A stretch of DNA of 64,000 nt from CAYOWQ01 sp964407695 (lineage in GTDB: Bacteria; Planctomycetota; Phycisphaerae; Phycisphaerales; SM1A02): NCBI GenBank assembly GCA_964407695.1, contig CAYOWQ010000014.1, positions 1 to 64,000 on the forward strand, given 5' to 3'. A program made the translations under genes and the position numbers. The stretch's first letter is position 1; each line of letters opens with the position of its first letter. This document shows positions 1-9,002 of this stretch, piece by piece. The notes under the pieces are model-generated. The model was not told the origin of the DNA and searched no databases. It saw nothing but the letters and a program-made list of their open reading frames with translations.

Positions 1-191
1 CGGCGGCCGACGGGACTCTCATAGCACCTGGATCAGATTTCGGGGGGCAGGTCACACCGATCTTCGCCGACGACACCAACGTCGACCGGCTCCGCACCGC
101 GTTCTCCATCCAACGGCGACAACAACCGTTCGAACTTCTCGCGGCCGTGGTGCTTCACGATCACCTGCACATCATACCGACCGCGAGTTGA
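1..191 (+). pseudogene. Fragment of a REP-associated (RAYT / Y1-like) transposase, cut at window edge and prematurely stopped
   Basis: The frame is open from base 3 to a TGA at 189-191 (62 residues). Its end, LRTAFSIQRRQQPFELLAAV followed by VLHDHLHIIPTAS, matches the core of RAYT and other HUH-type Y1 transposases, which carry 'lr.af..v...rPF.i.AwVvLPDHLH'. The two histidines of the H-x-H metal motif (HLH) are present. The protein stops ten residues later, where the family continues through a basic helix to the catalytic tyrosine, so no active enzyme could be made. The 5' part lies outside the window. Family assignment is by pattern and fairly secure; 'remnant' is inference from the missing tyrosine half. 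Confidence 0.6.
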
Positions 192-258
192 CAAGCGTGA
201 GACAGAGGAAGCCGGCGAGTATTCACAATGGGCGGTTGCCAGGGTGCGCCAAGAGGCC

Positions 259-1374
259 CTATGAGAGGATTCTTGCCGCCCGAGGATAGCTGCCCAGCAC
301 CGTCAGCGAGACGCAATGGGTTCGCGCTCCGGCAAGCGCCTTGATCAGCTTCTCATCCTCCTGATGACCTTCGGCGTCGATGAAGAAGGTGTATTCCCAG
401 TTCTGGCTGCCGCTGGGTCGCTTGTCGATGTGGGAGAGGTTCACACTGGCGTCGCGAAAGGCGGCGAGCACATCCACCAGCGCCCCCGGCCGGTCGGCGG
501 TGATGAACATGATGGTGGTCTTGTCGGCGCCGGTTCGCTTGGCGGCGTCCTGACCGATCACCAGAAAGCGCGTGATGTTGTCGGGCTTGTCCTGAATCCG
601 CTCGGCGAGGGCGGGAACACCATACAACTCGCCGGCAAAGGCGGAGCCGACGGCGGCAGCGCTGGGTTCTTCGGCGGCACGGCGGACGGCGGCGGAGGTG
701 CTGGTCTCTTCGATCAACTCAACGTTGGGATAGTGGCGAGCCAGCCACTGGCGACACTGGCTGAAGGCCTGGGCCTTGGAATAGACGCGGCGGATCCCCT
801 CGGGCGGGCCGTGGCCGAGCAGGGCATGATTCACTTCGATCAGGGCTTCGGCATAGATGGTGACGCGATGTTCGAGGAAGGCGTCGAGCGTGTCGGTGAC
901 GCCGCCGCCGGTGGAGTTTTCGTAGGGAACGTAGCCATAGTGGCATCGGCCCGCAGCCACTTCCTGAAACACGTGCTGGATCTCGTGGAGATCGACCATT
1001 TCGACGCTGGAGCCGAAGTGGCGAACGGCGGCGACGTGGCTGAAGGAACCTTGCGGGCCGAGATAGCCGATGCGCAACGGCCGCTCGAGGCTGAAGGAGC
1101 CGGACATGATTTCGCGGAAGACCGCCTCGATGGTGCGATCCTGCAGGGGCCCTCCGGCGGCCCGATGCCGCTCGATGGCCCGACGGATGACTTCGCGTTC
1201 GCGATGGGGCACGTAGATCGGCACGGCATCCCGCTGCTTGGCGAGGCCGACTTCGACCACCAGCCGGGCCCGCTCGGCCAACGCGGCCACCAGCTGCGAA
1301 TCCAGGTCGTCAATTCGCTGACGGAGCTCGTCGAGAGAGCGGGGGGAGGAAGATTCCGAGGGATTCAGACTCAT
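259..1374 (-). CDS. pheA: Bifunctional chorismate mutase / prephenate dehydratase (P-protein)
   Basis: Converts chorismate to prephenate and then phenylpyruvate in phenylalanine synthesis; cytoplasmic. From the ATG at 1374 the protein has 371 residues. Residues 15-95 form an AroQ-type chorismate mutase (LDELRQRIDDLDSQLVAALA, basic helix residues). Residues 100-280 form the prephenate dehydratase domain (GPQGSFSHVAA; VPYENSTGGGV; the catalytic-site TRF in DNITRFLVIG). An ACT domain follows (DRPGALVDVL ... NLSHIDKRPS). The usual phenylalanine-sensing ESRP motif reads DKRP here, so feedback sensitivity may differ. An upstream in-frame ATG at 1404 would add ten unconserved residues. It is divergent from the membrane gene at 1484. 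Confidence 0.93.
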   Translation of the reverse strand: MSLNPSESSSPRSLDELRQRIDDLDSQLVAALAERARLVVEVGLAKQRDAVPIYVPHREREVIRRAIERHRAAGGPLQDRTIEAVFREIMSGSFSLERPLRIGYLGPQGSFSHVAAVRHFGSSVEMVDLHEIQHVFQEVAAGRCHYGYVPYENSTGGGVTDTLDAFLEHRVTIYAEALIEVNHALLGHGPPEGIRRVYSKAQAFSQCRQWLARHYPNVELIEETSTSAAVRRAAEEPSAAAVGSAFAGELYGVPALAERIQDKPDNITRFLVIGQDAAKRTGADKTTIMFITADRPGALVDVLAAFRDASVNLSHIDKRPSGSQNWEYTFFIDAEGHQEDEKLIKALAGARTHCVSLTVLGSYPRAARILS

Positions 1375-1483
1375 TTGGCCTTGAGTGGGGCAGGACGATA
1401 GCATCTGTTATCGGTTGAAAGACCAGGAGGGTCGAACCGAAGGAAACTCCGGCCCTCGGAGGCCGGCCCTGGAAGAGACCCAC

Positions 1484-2374
1484 ATGGACGAAATCTGGTC
1501 AACCCTGCAGACGAGCCCGGGAGGCCCATTGGCATGGTTGGTGGGGGCGGTGCTGATCGGCGGAATCATCTGGCTCTGGGGCCATCGAATGCTGAAATCC
1601 TGCTTCGCGGCGGCGGGGTTTGCGGGTGGGCTGCTGGCGGGATTCATGCTGGGTTCGGCGTTTGACGTCGGTATTCCGGCGTGGCTGTCGGCGTTGATCC
1701 TGGCCTTGGGAATGGCGGTGCTGGCGACATTGGCATATCGATTTGCGGTAGCCACGGTTTGTGCGGTTGCGCTGGGGGCCCTGGCTCCAGCCATCGTGAT
1801 TGCCCTTGGTGATCACGGGATGCTGGATGATGTCAGCAGCAAGGTTCCATCGATGCCGGAGATGGACAGCCTGCTCGGGGCCGAAACGGACGAATCGGGA
1901 GGTTCGTCGCTCTCGGCCGAGGTCACCAAGGATGCGATCCGCAAGGCGATTCAGGATGCCAGGGAGAAATTCGACGCGTTGACGGCGAGTTCACAACCCG
2001 AGGAGCAGACCGGCTGGATCGGCAATCTCAGGCAGTGGACCGACGGCGCCACCGACAGGTTTCGGGCGCGGTGGGAGGCAAGTTCCGGACCGATGCGTAC
2101 CCTGCTGCTGGGGAGCGCTGCGGCGGGGGCGTTTGTCGGATTTCTTGGGGGCCTGCTGGCCACCAGTTGGGCGGCAATGCTGGCAACGGCCGGGCTCGGC
2201 AGTCTCGGCCTCGTGTTCGGCGGCGCAGGAATTGCGCAGATTGCGAGCGGGCGTGACTTTTTCACGAATCCGAAGGGTTTGACCGCCCTCATCGGCGTGT
2301 GGATCGGATTTTCATGCCTTGGGCTCGTGATTCAGGCGAAGAGACGGGCGAAACGTGCCGATAAGAACGATTAG
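1484..2374 (+). CDS. Glycine-rich multi-pass membrane protein, unknown function
   Basis: A 296-residue protein. The ATG at 1484 follows a GGAAGAG ribosome-binding site, so I prefer it to the ATG at 1385. Three hydrophobic helices lie at about residues 17-95, with GxxxG-type spacing (GFAGGLLAGFMLGSAF), a soluble charged segment at about 110-195, and a second hydrophobic block at about 200-285. The small-residue helices recall TMEM198/DUF4203-like membrane proteins, but this is only a resemblance. The next gene is another glycine-rich membrane protein 71 bases away, and the two probably form an operon. I do not recognise a function. Confidence 0.7.
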   Translation: MDEIWSTLQTSPGGPLAWLVGAVLIGGIIWLWGHRMLKSCFAAAGFAGGLLAGFMLGSAFDVGIPAWLSALILALGMAVLATLAYRFAVATVCAVALGALAPAIVIALGDHGMLDDVSSKVPSMPEMDSLLGAETDESGGSSLSAEVTKDAIRKAIQDAREKFDALTASSQPEEQTGWIGNLRQWTDGATDRFRARWEASSGPMRTLLLGSAAAGAFVGFLGGLLATSWAAMLATAGLGSLGLVFGGAGIAQIASGRDFFTNPKGLTALIGVWIGFSCLGLVIQAKRRAKRADKND

Positions 2375-2445
2375 GAGTTCTGCACGGGCTGGATGGTGTG
2401 CCCGATGCGGATTTCCGATTCATCGTTCTCGGAGCACAAAATTCC

Positions 2446-3165
2446 ATGTCCAGCCTGGCTACGAACCTGATTCTTGCTCAACAGGACGCTGCAGCGCGCG
2501 GTGATCTTGCCGCCGTGGTGAGCGAAACATTCGGCCGAATGAACATCGTTCAGAAGCCGGAAGGCCTGATGAATTCACTGGCGTCGATGCCGCTGATCAT
2601 GGCGGCGGTGCTGGTGACGCTTGGTGTGCTGTGCGTCCTGAACGGATATCGCTGGCACAAGTGGGTCATCGTGGTTTTGGCGCTGATGCTCGGCGCTGGA
2701 CTTGGATACATTCTGAGCGCGCATGTCGGGAAATCCACGGTCATCGCCGCGGCGACAGGTCTGCTCTGTGCGGTGATTGCGACGCCGATGATGCGAGTGA
2801 CGGTTGCGGTCTTCGGCGGGCTTGCCGGGGCCTTCATTGGAACCAATGCGTGGGCTGCACTGGCCACCGGATCTCCGGAAAACAGCTGGGCCGGCGCTGC
2901 CATGGGGTTCATCATTCTTGCCTTGACGTCGTTTATCCTCTTTCGCCTGACGGTGGTGATGTTTACGTCGGTGGGCGGCGGGGCCATGATCGTGTTCGGA
3001 ACGATCTGCATTCTGCTGCAGGTTCCAGCGTGGCAGGAGCCGATTCGCGGTCACCTTCAGAGCAACCACATGCTCATTCCGCTGCTGGTGGCGATGGCGG
3101 GCGTGATGGGAATCGTGCTGCAGGAAAGCCGCAATCGCGCCCCAGCGGCAAAGCCCGCAAAATAG
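2446..3165 (+). CDS. Second glycine-rich multi-pass membrane protein, unknown function
   Basis: A 239-residue protein if translation starts at ATG 2446 (MSSLATN); an in-frame start at 2398 adds 16 residues. After an N-terminal soluble stretch there are about six or seven hydrophobic segments from residue 40 to 225 (SLASMPLIMAAVLVTLGVLC; VIVVLALMLGAGLGYIL; TVAVFGGLAGAFIGTNAWAA). Several contain GxxxG or AxxxG spacing like the preceding gene, which suggests related or co-working proteins. It ends 15 bases before the converging nuoN. No enzymatic motif is visible. Confidence 0.65.
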   Translation: MSSLATNLILAQQDAAARGDLAAVVSETFGRMNIVQKPEGLMNSLASMPLIMAAVLVTLGVLCVLNGYRWHKWVIVVLALMLGAGLGYILSAHVGKSTVIAAATGLLCAVIATPMMRVTVAVFGGLAGAFIGTNAWAALATGSPENSWAGAAMGFIILALTSFILFRLTVVMFTSVGGGAMIVFGTICILLQVPAWQEPIRGHLQSNHMLIPLLVAMAGVMGIVLQESRNRAPAAKPAK

Positions 3166-3180
3166 TTCCGACCAGCGACG

Positions 3181-4830
3181 TCAGTGAGAGTTCAATTCGT
3201 CCGCGAGGCTCAGGGCCTTGGCGTCCACGGGCGGTGTCACCGGTTTGATGCTGGTCTGCGACTGCACCGATGGAGAGGTGGCAATCTCCGCCGCTTCGAA
3301 GGCGTGCTCCAGGGCCAGGGGGCCGGCCACAATGAGAATCGCACATGCAATTCCCGCAATACGAGGCCAAGACGAGGGAGTCTTGCTGATCGAGTCGCCT
3401 GTGGCGCTGGGCGAGGCAAGCAGGGGAAGCGCCACCAATCGGAGGTAATACCAGGCGCTGATTGCCGAGTTGATGCCGGCAATGACCACGAGCTGAATCT
3501 GGTGCGCCTCGATACCCGCCGCAAAGAGGTAGAGCTTGCCCCAGAACCCGAGCAAGGGCGGCAGGCCGATGAGCGAGCCGGCCGCAATCGCGAGCACGAG
3601 CGTCATCCACGGATGGCGATGGCGAAGTCCGGCAAGGTCTTCAAGTGTTTCGATTTCCTCGCCTCGACGCTCGAGCCCGGCAAGCACTGCGAAGACAGCG
3701 GTATTCATCACTCCGTAGGTCAGAAGATAGATGAGCACCGCATTGATGCCCTGATGGTGGGGGCCTGCAATGACGCCGATGAGCATGTAGCCGGAGTGGG
3801 CAATCGATGAATACGCGAAGAGACGCTTGATTGATTTCTGAAGCAGTGCGCCGACGTTGCCGAGCGTCATGGTGAGAACGGCCACCATCCAGAGGAACGT
3901 CAGGACCGGCGCGGGAAGGCCGTCAACAGGAACGTTTGCGGGCAGACCGAAGGCATCCGTCGAGGCGATGGTATGACCAGTCCAGCCGAGGATGGAGAGC
4001 ACGAGAATAATGGACACCATGCCCGCAGCCTTGGGAACAAACGAGAGGAACGCCGTGACCGGAGCAGCAGCCCCTTCGTAGACGTCGGCCGCGTAGAAGT
4101 GCATGGGCACGGCGACAATCTTGAACCCGATTCCAATGAGGGAGAGAATGATTCCAAGAAGTGCGAGAGTGGAAAGTCCGCCGCCGCTCGCCTGCTGGAG
4201 CAATTCCTGCTGCATATCGGCGAGCACGATGGTTCCGGTGGCGCCGTAGAGCAGAGCGAATCCGTAGAGGAAGATGGCTGCCGCCATGGCTCCGAGGAAG
4301 AAGTACTTGACCGCGGATTCCTGCGCGAGGCGAGACTGCCGACTGACCGCAACCATGATGTACGTCGGGAGACTCGTGAGTTCGAGGGCGAGAAACAGCC
4401 AGATCAGGTCATTGGCGTTGCAGACCAGCGATGCGCCGGTCAGGCTCAGGAGGAGGAAGGCGTGGTACTCGCCTCGATTCACCCGGAGGGCATCAAACGG
4501 CGCCCGTCCTGCAGCCAAGGCCTGCTCGATCTGGCGATCAATCAACCCGGCGGAGAGCATGGTGAGCGTGATGCCGATGGCGTAGAGCACGATCTTGACA
4601 TACCAGCCCAGCATCGGCATCAGGAGCCCGACCCGCGCTGCACGCTCGGGAGTATGGAAGGCCATCACCGCCGCGATGGCTGCGGCAAGGAAGGCGATAG
4701 CCACACCGGGAACGGACGAACGAACGGTTCGACTTCGCGAGAGGCCCACCATGGCTGTGGCGACCGCTCCGGTGAACAACACCAGCTCCGGAATGAGCAG
4801 CACAATGCGGTCGCTCATGTTTTCAATCAT
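3181..4830 (-). CDS. nuoN: NADH-quinone oxidoreductase subunit N
   Basis: Antiporter-like proton-translocating subunit of complex I in the cytoplasmic membrane. The 549-residue protein has about 14 transmembrane helices. Its proton-antiporter core is clear (LLSLTGASLVCNANDLIWLF, where related proteins have the helix-5 glutamate in the following LALELTSLPTY; lysines near KYFFLGA and FKIVAVPMHFYAADVYEGAA; KRLFAYSSIAHSGYML). The start at 4830 overlaps the nuoM stop; an internal ATG at 4818 would avoid the overlap and begin MSDRIVLLIPEL. The C-terminal 60 residues are hydrophilic and longer than in E. coli NuoN (about 485 residues). Last gene of nuoJKLMN. Confidence 0.95.
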   Translation of the reverse strand: MIENMSDRIVLLIPELVLFTGAVATAMVGLSRSRTVRSSVPGVAIAFLAAAIAAVMAFHTPERAARVGLLMPMLGWYVKIVLYAIGITLTMLSAGLIDRQIEQALAAGRAPFDALRVNRGEYHAFLLLSLTGASLVCNANDLIWLFLALELTSLPTYIMVAVSRQSRLAQESAVKYFFLGAMAAAIFLYGFALLYGATGTIVLADMQQELLQQASGGGLSTLALLGIILSLIGIGFKIVAVPMHFYAADVYEGAAAPVTAFLSFVPKAAGMVSIILVLSILGWTGHTIASTDAFGLPANVPVDGLPAPVLTFLWMVAVLTMTLGNVGALLQKSIKRLFAYSSIAHSGYMLIGVIAGPHHQGINAVLIYLLTYGVMNTAVFAVLAGLERRGEEIETLEDLAGLRHRHPWMTLVLAIAAGSLIGLPPLLGFWGKLYLFAAGIEAHQIQLVVIAGINSAISAWYYLRLVALPLLASPSATGDSISKTPSSWPRIAGIACAILIVAGPLALEHAFEAAEIATSPSVQSQTSIKPVTPPVDAKALSLADELNSH

Positions 4831-6424
4831 GGCGGCCGCCTTCCACCAATGTGAGGTCTGACGCGGGCTTCGCCATTGCGGCGGACGGGGTTTCAGCGTG
4901 TGCGGCGAGCACGGATTCGATTGGTTTTTCGAAGCTGTTGGTCAACGGGGTTGGCTGGAACCCCAGGTAGACGCACAACACGGCAAGGGGGGTGAGCACA
5001 CCGATCTCGCGAAACGTGAGGTCGGCGGGAAGGGAACCCGAGTCCTTCCCGTGATGATGGCCATGTCCTCCCGGCTCGCGGAGCGGCCCGAAGACAACCT
5101 TGCCAACCATGATGAGAAGGTACATCGCGGCGAAGATCATGCCGATTCCAGCGACGGCGGCATACCAGGGGCCGAGTCGGCCGGGGTAGGAAACGGCATC
5201 GGGGCTGGCGGCGAATGTCGCAATGAGGCACAGGAACTCGCTGACAAAGCCGTTGAGGCCGGGAAGGCCGACCGAAGCGAGCGTGAAGAACACCATGAAG
5301 AACGCCCAGACCGGCATTCGCCGGGCCAGTCCGCCGATTTGATCCATGTCGCGGGTGTGGTAACGCTCGTAGATCATGCCGATGCAGAAGAAGAGCGCCC
5401 CGGTGGAGAGACCGTGATTGAGCATGTAGAGAACCGACCCCTGAACCCCCATCGGGTTGAGAGCGAAGAGGCCGAGCACACAGAATCCAAGGTGTGAGAC
5501 CGAGGAGTAGGCGACCAGCTTCTTGACATCGTTCTGGACCCAGCAGATGAGCGCTGCGTACAGAATTCCGATGATCGAAAGCACGGCGATGAACGGCGCG
5601 TACTCCGCGCACGCCAGGGGGGTCATCGGGAGGACAAACCGGTAGAGACCGTAGGTGCCGAGCTTGAGGAGGACTCCGGCAAGGATGACAGAGCCGGCCG
5701 TGGGGGCTTCCGTGTGAGCGAGCGGCAGCCAGGTATGGACCGGAAAGAGGGGCACCTTGACCGCAAAGCCCGCCATCATGGCGAGGAGGATCCACGCCTG
5801 TTCAGTGGCGGAGAGATTGCTGACGGCGAACTGGGTCAGTATCTGGATATCAAATGACCATTCGGCCATCTGCGAGTAGCGCCAGGCGATGTAGACCAAT
5901 CCGGCCAACGTGAGAATGGATCCGGTGAACGTGAAGAGAAAGAACTTGATCGCGGCTCGCTCCCGATTGGCGCCGCCATAGATGGCGATCAGAAAGTACA
6001 TCGGGACGAGCGTGAACTCGAAGCATGTATAGAAGAAGATGACGTCGCGGGCGAGAAAGACGCCGAGCATCGCGGCTTCAAGAATGAGAAGCCACGCGTA
6101 ATACTCCTTGAGGCGATCGCTGATGGCGGTAAACGAGCCCCAGATGCACAGCGGCATGAGCACCGCCGTGAGGAGAATCAACGAGAGCGCGATGGTATCG
6201 GCGCCGAGGCGGACCGAGATTCCCAACGATGGAAGCCAATCCCACGTGGCATGGAGGCCGAATTCGCCATTGGACCAGTTGGGAAACAGCATGGCCCCGA
6301 CCACGGCGACACCCAGGGTGACGAGGGACGCGACCAGCGCGGTCCACTTAGCCTGCCGTGCGGGCCCGAAGGCCACGGCAGCGCCACCGACGAGCGGCAG
6401 AAGGAGGAGGAGAAAGGCATTCAT
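4823..6424 (-). CDS. nuoM: NADH-quinone oxidoreductase subunit M
   Basis: A proton-pumping antiporter-like subunit of complex I. From ATG 6424 it has 533 residues; this ATG overlaps the nuoL stop as TGATG, showing translational coupling. Typical NuoM motifs are present: the conserved acidic helix (FYTCFEFTLVPMYFLI), KFFLFTFTGS, KVPLFPVHTWLPLAHTEAPTAGSVILAGVLLKLGTYG and KKLVAYSSVSHLGFCVLG. A hydrophilic loop near residues 448-460 carries a small histidine cluster (GGHGHHHGKD), echoing a larger one in nuoL. An upstream ATG at 6451 would lie inside nuoL and is less likely. Confidence 0.95.
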   Translation of the reverse strand: MNAFLLLLLPLVGGAAVAFGPARQAKWTALVASLVTLGVAVVGAMLFPNWSNGEFGLHATWDWLPSLGISVRLGADTIALSLILLTAVLMPLCIWGSFTAISDRLKEYYAWLLILEAAMLGVFLARDVIFFYTCFEFTLVPMYFLIAIYGGANRERAAIKFFLFTFTGSILTLAGLVYIAWRYSQMAEWSFDIQILTQFAVSNLSATEQAWILLAMMAGFAVKVPLFPVHTWLPLAHTEAPTAGSVILAGVLLKLGTYGLYRFVLPMTPLACAEYAPFIAVLSIIGILYAALICWVQNDVKKLVAYSSVSHLGFCVLGLFALNPMGVQGSVLYMLNHGLSTGALFFCIGMIYERYHTRDMDQIGGLARRMPVWAFFMVFFTLASVGLPGLNGFVSEFLCLIATFAASPDAVSYPGRLGPWYAAVAGIGMIFAAMYLLIMVGKVVFGPLREPGGHGHHHGKDSGSLPADLTFREIGVLTPLAVLCVYLGFQPTPLTNSFEKPIESVLAAHAETPSAAMAKPASDLTLVEGGRHD

Positions 6425-8655
6425 CAGCCTTGCCCTCCGGGGCGAATCCATTCAAGCCACGTCCGGAACTCTTCGAGATAGATGATGAAGAAGAGCACAA
6501 TGGCAACACCACCGGCCATGGTCATCGCATAGGCCTGTAACACGCCATTCTGAAGCGGCTGGAACGCCCTTCCGAGAGTCCGAGGAATTCGTGCTGTGCC
6601 ATCCACAAGCACACCATCCACGAGGTAGCGATCAATGAACGCAAGGATGTGACCGAGGAGCCACAACGGAGCACGGACGACGATGTGATAGAACTCGTCG
6701 ACGTACCACTTGTTCTCCATGGCGGTGGGCAGCCAGCGAGTCACCGGATTGGCCAGCAGCGCTGCCCGAAGAGAGTCAGCGCTCCTTCGATTGATCAGGT
6801 GGAACCACGCCGCGACCATGATCCCGAGGAGGCCGACGAGGCCCGAAACCACATACATGGCCTTGTGCGGGTCGAAGCCGAAGAGATCGCCGTGCATGTC
6901 ATGCGAAGGCATACCGGCCATCGCCGAGGAATGGCCGACCATTGAGAAGATCCAGCCGCTGTCGTGATTCCAGAAGTACGGCATCCCGACGAGCAGTGCT
7001 CCCAGGGCAATGATTGCGAGAACGAGGTTGATGGCCAGACGCGGCGGATGAGGATGGAAGTGTTCGTAATGACCGTGAGAGTCGGCGTGAGCGTGCGATG
7101 ACGCGCCGGCATGGCCGTTGGCGTGGTCGTCGTGGGCGTGGTCGTCCCCATGATGTTCGTCACCTGGTTCGTAGTGAACCGGCCCGGCGCACACCCGGAA
7201 CCACACGCGGAAGGTGTAATACGCCGTGAGTCCTGCCGTGAAGATCGCAATCCAGCCGAGCGCACGAAAATTCGGCGTGACGAACGCCTGCGACAGGATC
7301 ATGTCCTTCGAGAAAAACCCACTGGTGCCAGGGATACCCGCAAGACAGAGGCAGCCGATGAGCATGGTGTATGAAACGATCTTCCAACCCGGCATGCGGC
7401 GAAGGCCCGAGAGCTTGCGAAGATCGAGCTGACCGGCGAATCCATGCATGATGGCGCCGCAGGTGAGGAACAACACCGCCTTGAAGAACGCGTGAGTGAA
7501 GACGTGATACGCAGCACCAACCGAGGTGGTGATGCCGAGCCCCATGAACATGTACCCCAGCTGCGACACTGTCGAGTAGGCCATGATCCGCTTGATATCG
7601 AACTGGGCCATGCCGATAGTGGCCGCGAGCAATGCGGTCAGACCGCCGACCCACGCGACCGTGGGAAGCGCTGCCGGGTGAAGTTCGAAGAAGGGATACA
7701 TCCGGGCAATGAGATACACGCCGGCCGTGACCATGGTGGCGGCATGGATCAATGCAGAAACCGGGGTCGGGCCTTCCATGGCGTCGGGAAGCCAGACATA
7801 GAGGGGCAGTTGAGCACTCTTGCCGAACGCCCCAAGCATCAGGAGGAAGGGGATCGCCTGGACCGACCAGCCGCCGTAGGCAGCGTCGTGGTTCGCGGTG
7901 GAGATGGCCGCGAAGAGGGCGTCATATTGAACCGAGCCGAAGTTACTCCAGATGAGGTAGATGCCCAGTGCAAGACCGAGGTCGCCGATGCGGTTCATGA
8001 TGAACGCCTTCTTGGCGGCGGCGACGGCACTGGGCTTGGTGTAGTAGTAACCGATGAGTAGATACGACGCGAAGCCGACACCTTCCCATCCCAGATAGAG
8101 CATGACGAGATTGTCGCCCATGACGAGCGAACTCATCGCAAAAAGGAAGATGCTGACACCGGCGAAGAACCGTGCGTAGCCCTTGCCGACATCGGGCTCC
8201 ATGTATTCGCTGGCGTAGAGCGCGATCAGGGTGCCGAGCCCGGTGACAAAGAGCATCCAGAGCAGCGTGAGCGAATCAACGTACAACGTGAAGTTTGCGG
8301 TCAGCGACTGCCCGGGACCACTTCCCCAGGCGAGGTGGATCCATTCAAAGAGTGGAATGGAAAGCGGAGCGCCGGTGGGATCGAATTGGGCGTAGAGCGA
8401 ACAGACCGTGGCGAAGGAACCACCCAGAAACGCCACCGTGATCCATGCGGGCAGCTTGTTCTTCATCCGCAGGGCAGCGCAGAGCCCGCACAGAACCGCT
8501 GCAATCGCCGGAAGCCAGAGAATCCAGCCGGCCCATGCGTACTGCGAGGCGCCCTGCGCCCGCAGGATTTCTCCGGCCGCCGCATGGGCTTCGTGGCCCG
8601 CGTGATGGCCCTGCATCGCGCTGATCGAGGAGATGAGCGGAAGGAGGCTGGTCAC
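6424..8655 (-). CDS. nuoL: NADH-quinone oxidoreductase subunit L
   Basis: The distal proton-pumping subunit of complex I. At 743 residues it is longer than E. coli NuoL (about 613). Conserved features include DSLTLLWMLFVTGLGTLIAL, YLGWEGVGFASYLLIGYYY, KKAFIMNRIGDLGL, LPDAMEGPTPVSALIHAATMVTAGVYLIAR and KRIMAYSTVSQLGYMFMGLG. The C-terminal long-helix region is present (KWYVDEFYHIVVRAPLWLLG). The extra length is partly an unusual loop at about residues 493-537 with 13 histidines among Asp, Gly and Ala, apparently on a membrane surface. It overlaps nuoK by 4 bases (ATGA) at its 5' end. Confidence 0.95.
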   Translation of the reverse strand: MTSLLPLISSISAMQGHHAGHEAHAAAGEILRAQGASQYAWAGWILWLPAIAAVLCGLCAALRMKNKLPAWITVAFLGGSFATVCSLYAQFDPTGAPLSIPLFEWIHLAWGSGPGQSLTANFTLYVDSLTLLWMLFVTGLGTLIALYASEYMEPDVGKGYARFFAGVSIFLFAMSSLVMGDNLVMLYLGWEGVGFASYLLIGYYYTKPSAVAAAKKAFIMNRIGDLGLALGIYLIWSNFGSVQYDALFAAISTANHDAAYGGWSVQAIPFLLMLGAFGKSAQLPLYVWLPDAMEGPTPVSALIHAATMVTAGVYLIARMYPFFELHPAALPTVAWVGGLTALLAATIGMAQFDIKRIMAYSTVSQLGYMFMGLGITTSVGAAYHVFTHAFFKAVLFLTCGAIMHGFAGQLDLRKLSGLRRMPGWKIVSYTMLIGCLCLAGIPGTSGFFSKDMILSQAFVTPNFRALGWIAIFTAGLTAYYTFRVWFRVCAGPVHYEPGDEHHGDDHAHDDHANGHAGASSHAHADSHGHYEHFHPHPPRLAINLVLAIIALGALLVGMPYFWNHDSGWIFSMVGHSSAMAGMPSHDMHGDLFGFDPHKAMYVVSGLVGLLGIMVAAWFHLINRRSADSLRAALLANPVTRWLPTAMENKWYVDEFYHIVVRAPLWLLGHILAFIDRYLVDGVLVDGTARIPRTLGRAFQPLQNGVLQAYAMTMAGGVAIVLFFIIYLEEFRTWLEWIRPGGQG

Positions 8656-9002
8656 GGGGTCTCCCTCAATTCATTCCAGGCTTCTGCACTCAAAGTCTCC
8701 TTGCGGCGATACAAGAGCACCACAAGACCAAGAGCCAGCGCCGCCTCGGCCGCAGCGACGGTGAGGATAAAGATCACAAAGACCTGACCGGAAACGTCGA
8801 GATGCCATCGACCGAAGGCCACCATGGCCAGAGCCGCCGCCTGGAACATCAGTTCCGTGCACAGGAACATGATGATCATGTTGCGCCGGCTGACAAAGCC
8901 GACCAGTCCGATCGTGAAGAGGGCTGCGCTGATCAGCAGGCACATCGACAACGATGAGCGGCTCATGGCATCGACGCCGAGCATCAGAGACGTGGACATC
9001 AT
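8652..9002 (-). CDS. nuoK: NADH-quinone oxidoreductase subunit K
   Basis: A small three-helix subunit of the complex I membrane arm linking the quinone module to the pumps. 116 residues, slightly longer than E. coli NuoK (100). Visible family signatures are IGLVGFVSRRNMIIMFLCTEL, which includes the conserved glutamate of helix 2, and the third helix VFVIFILTVAAAEAALALGLVVLLYRR with its own conserved acidic residue. It overlaps nuoJ and nuoL by 4 bases on each side, so the three are translationally coupled. Confidence 0.95.
   Translation of the reverse strand: MMSTSLMLGVDAMSRSSLSMCLLISAALFTIGLVGFVSRRNMIIMFLCTELMFQAAALAMVAFGRWHLDVSGQVFVIFILTVAAAEAALALGLVVLLYRRKETLSAEAWNELRETP

Noticed and set aside
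316..1401. Long plus-strand frame (361 residues) opposite pheA
   Set aside because: It is the GC-rich shadow of pheA; no motif, no ribosome-binding site, while pheA has full catalytic motifs.
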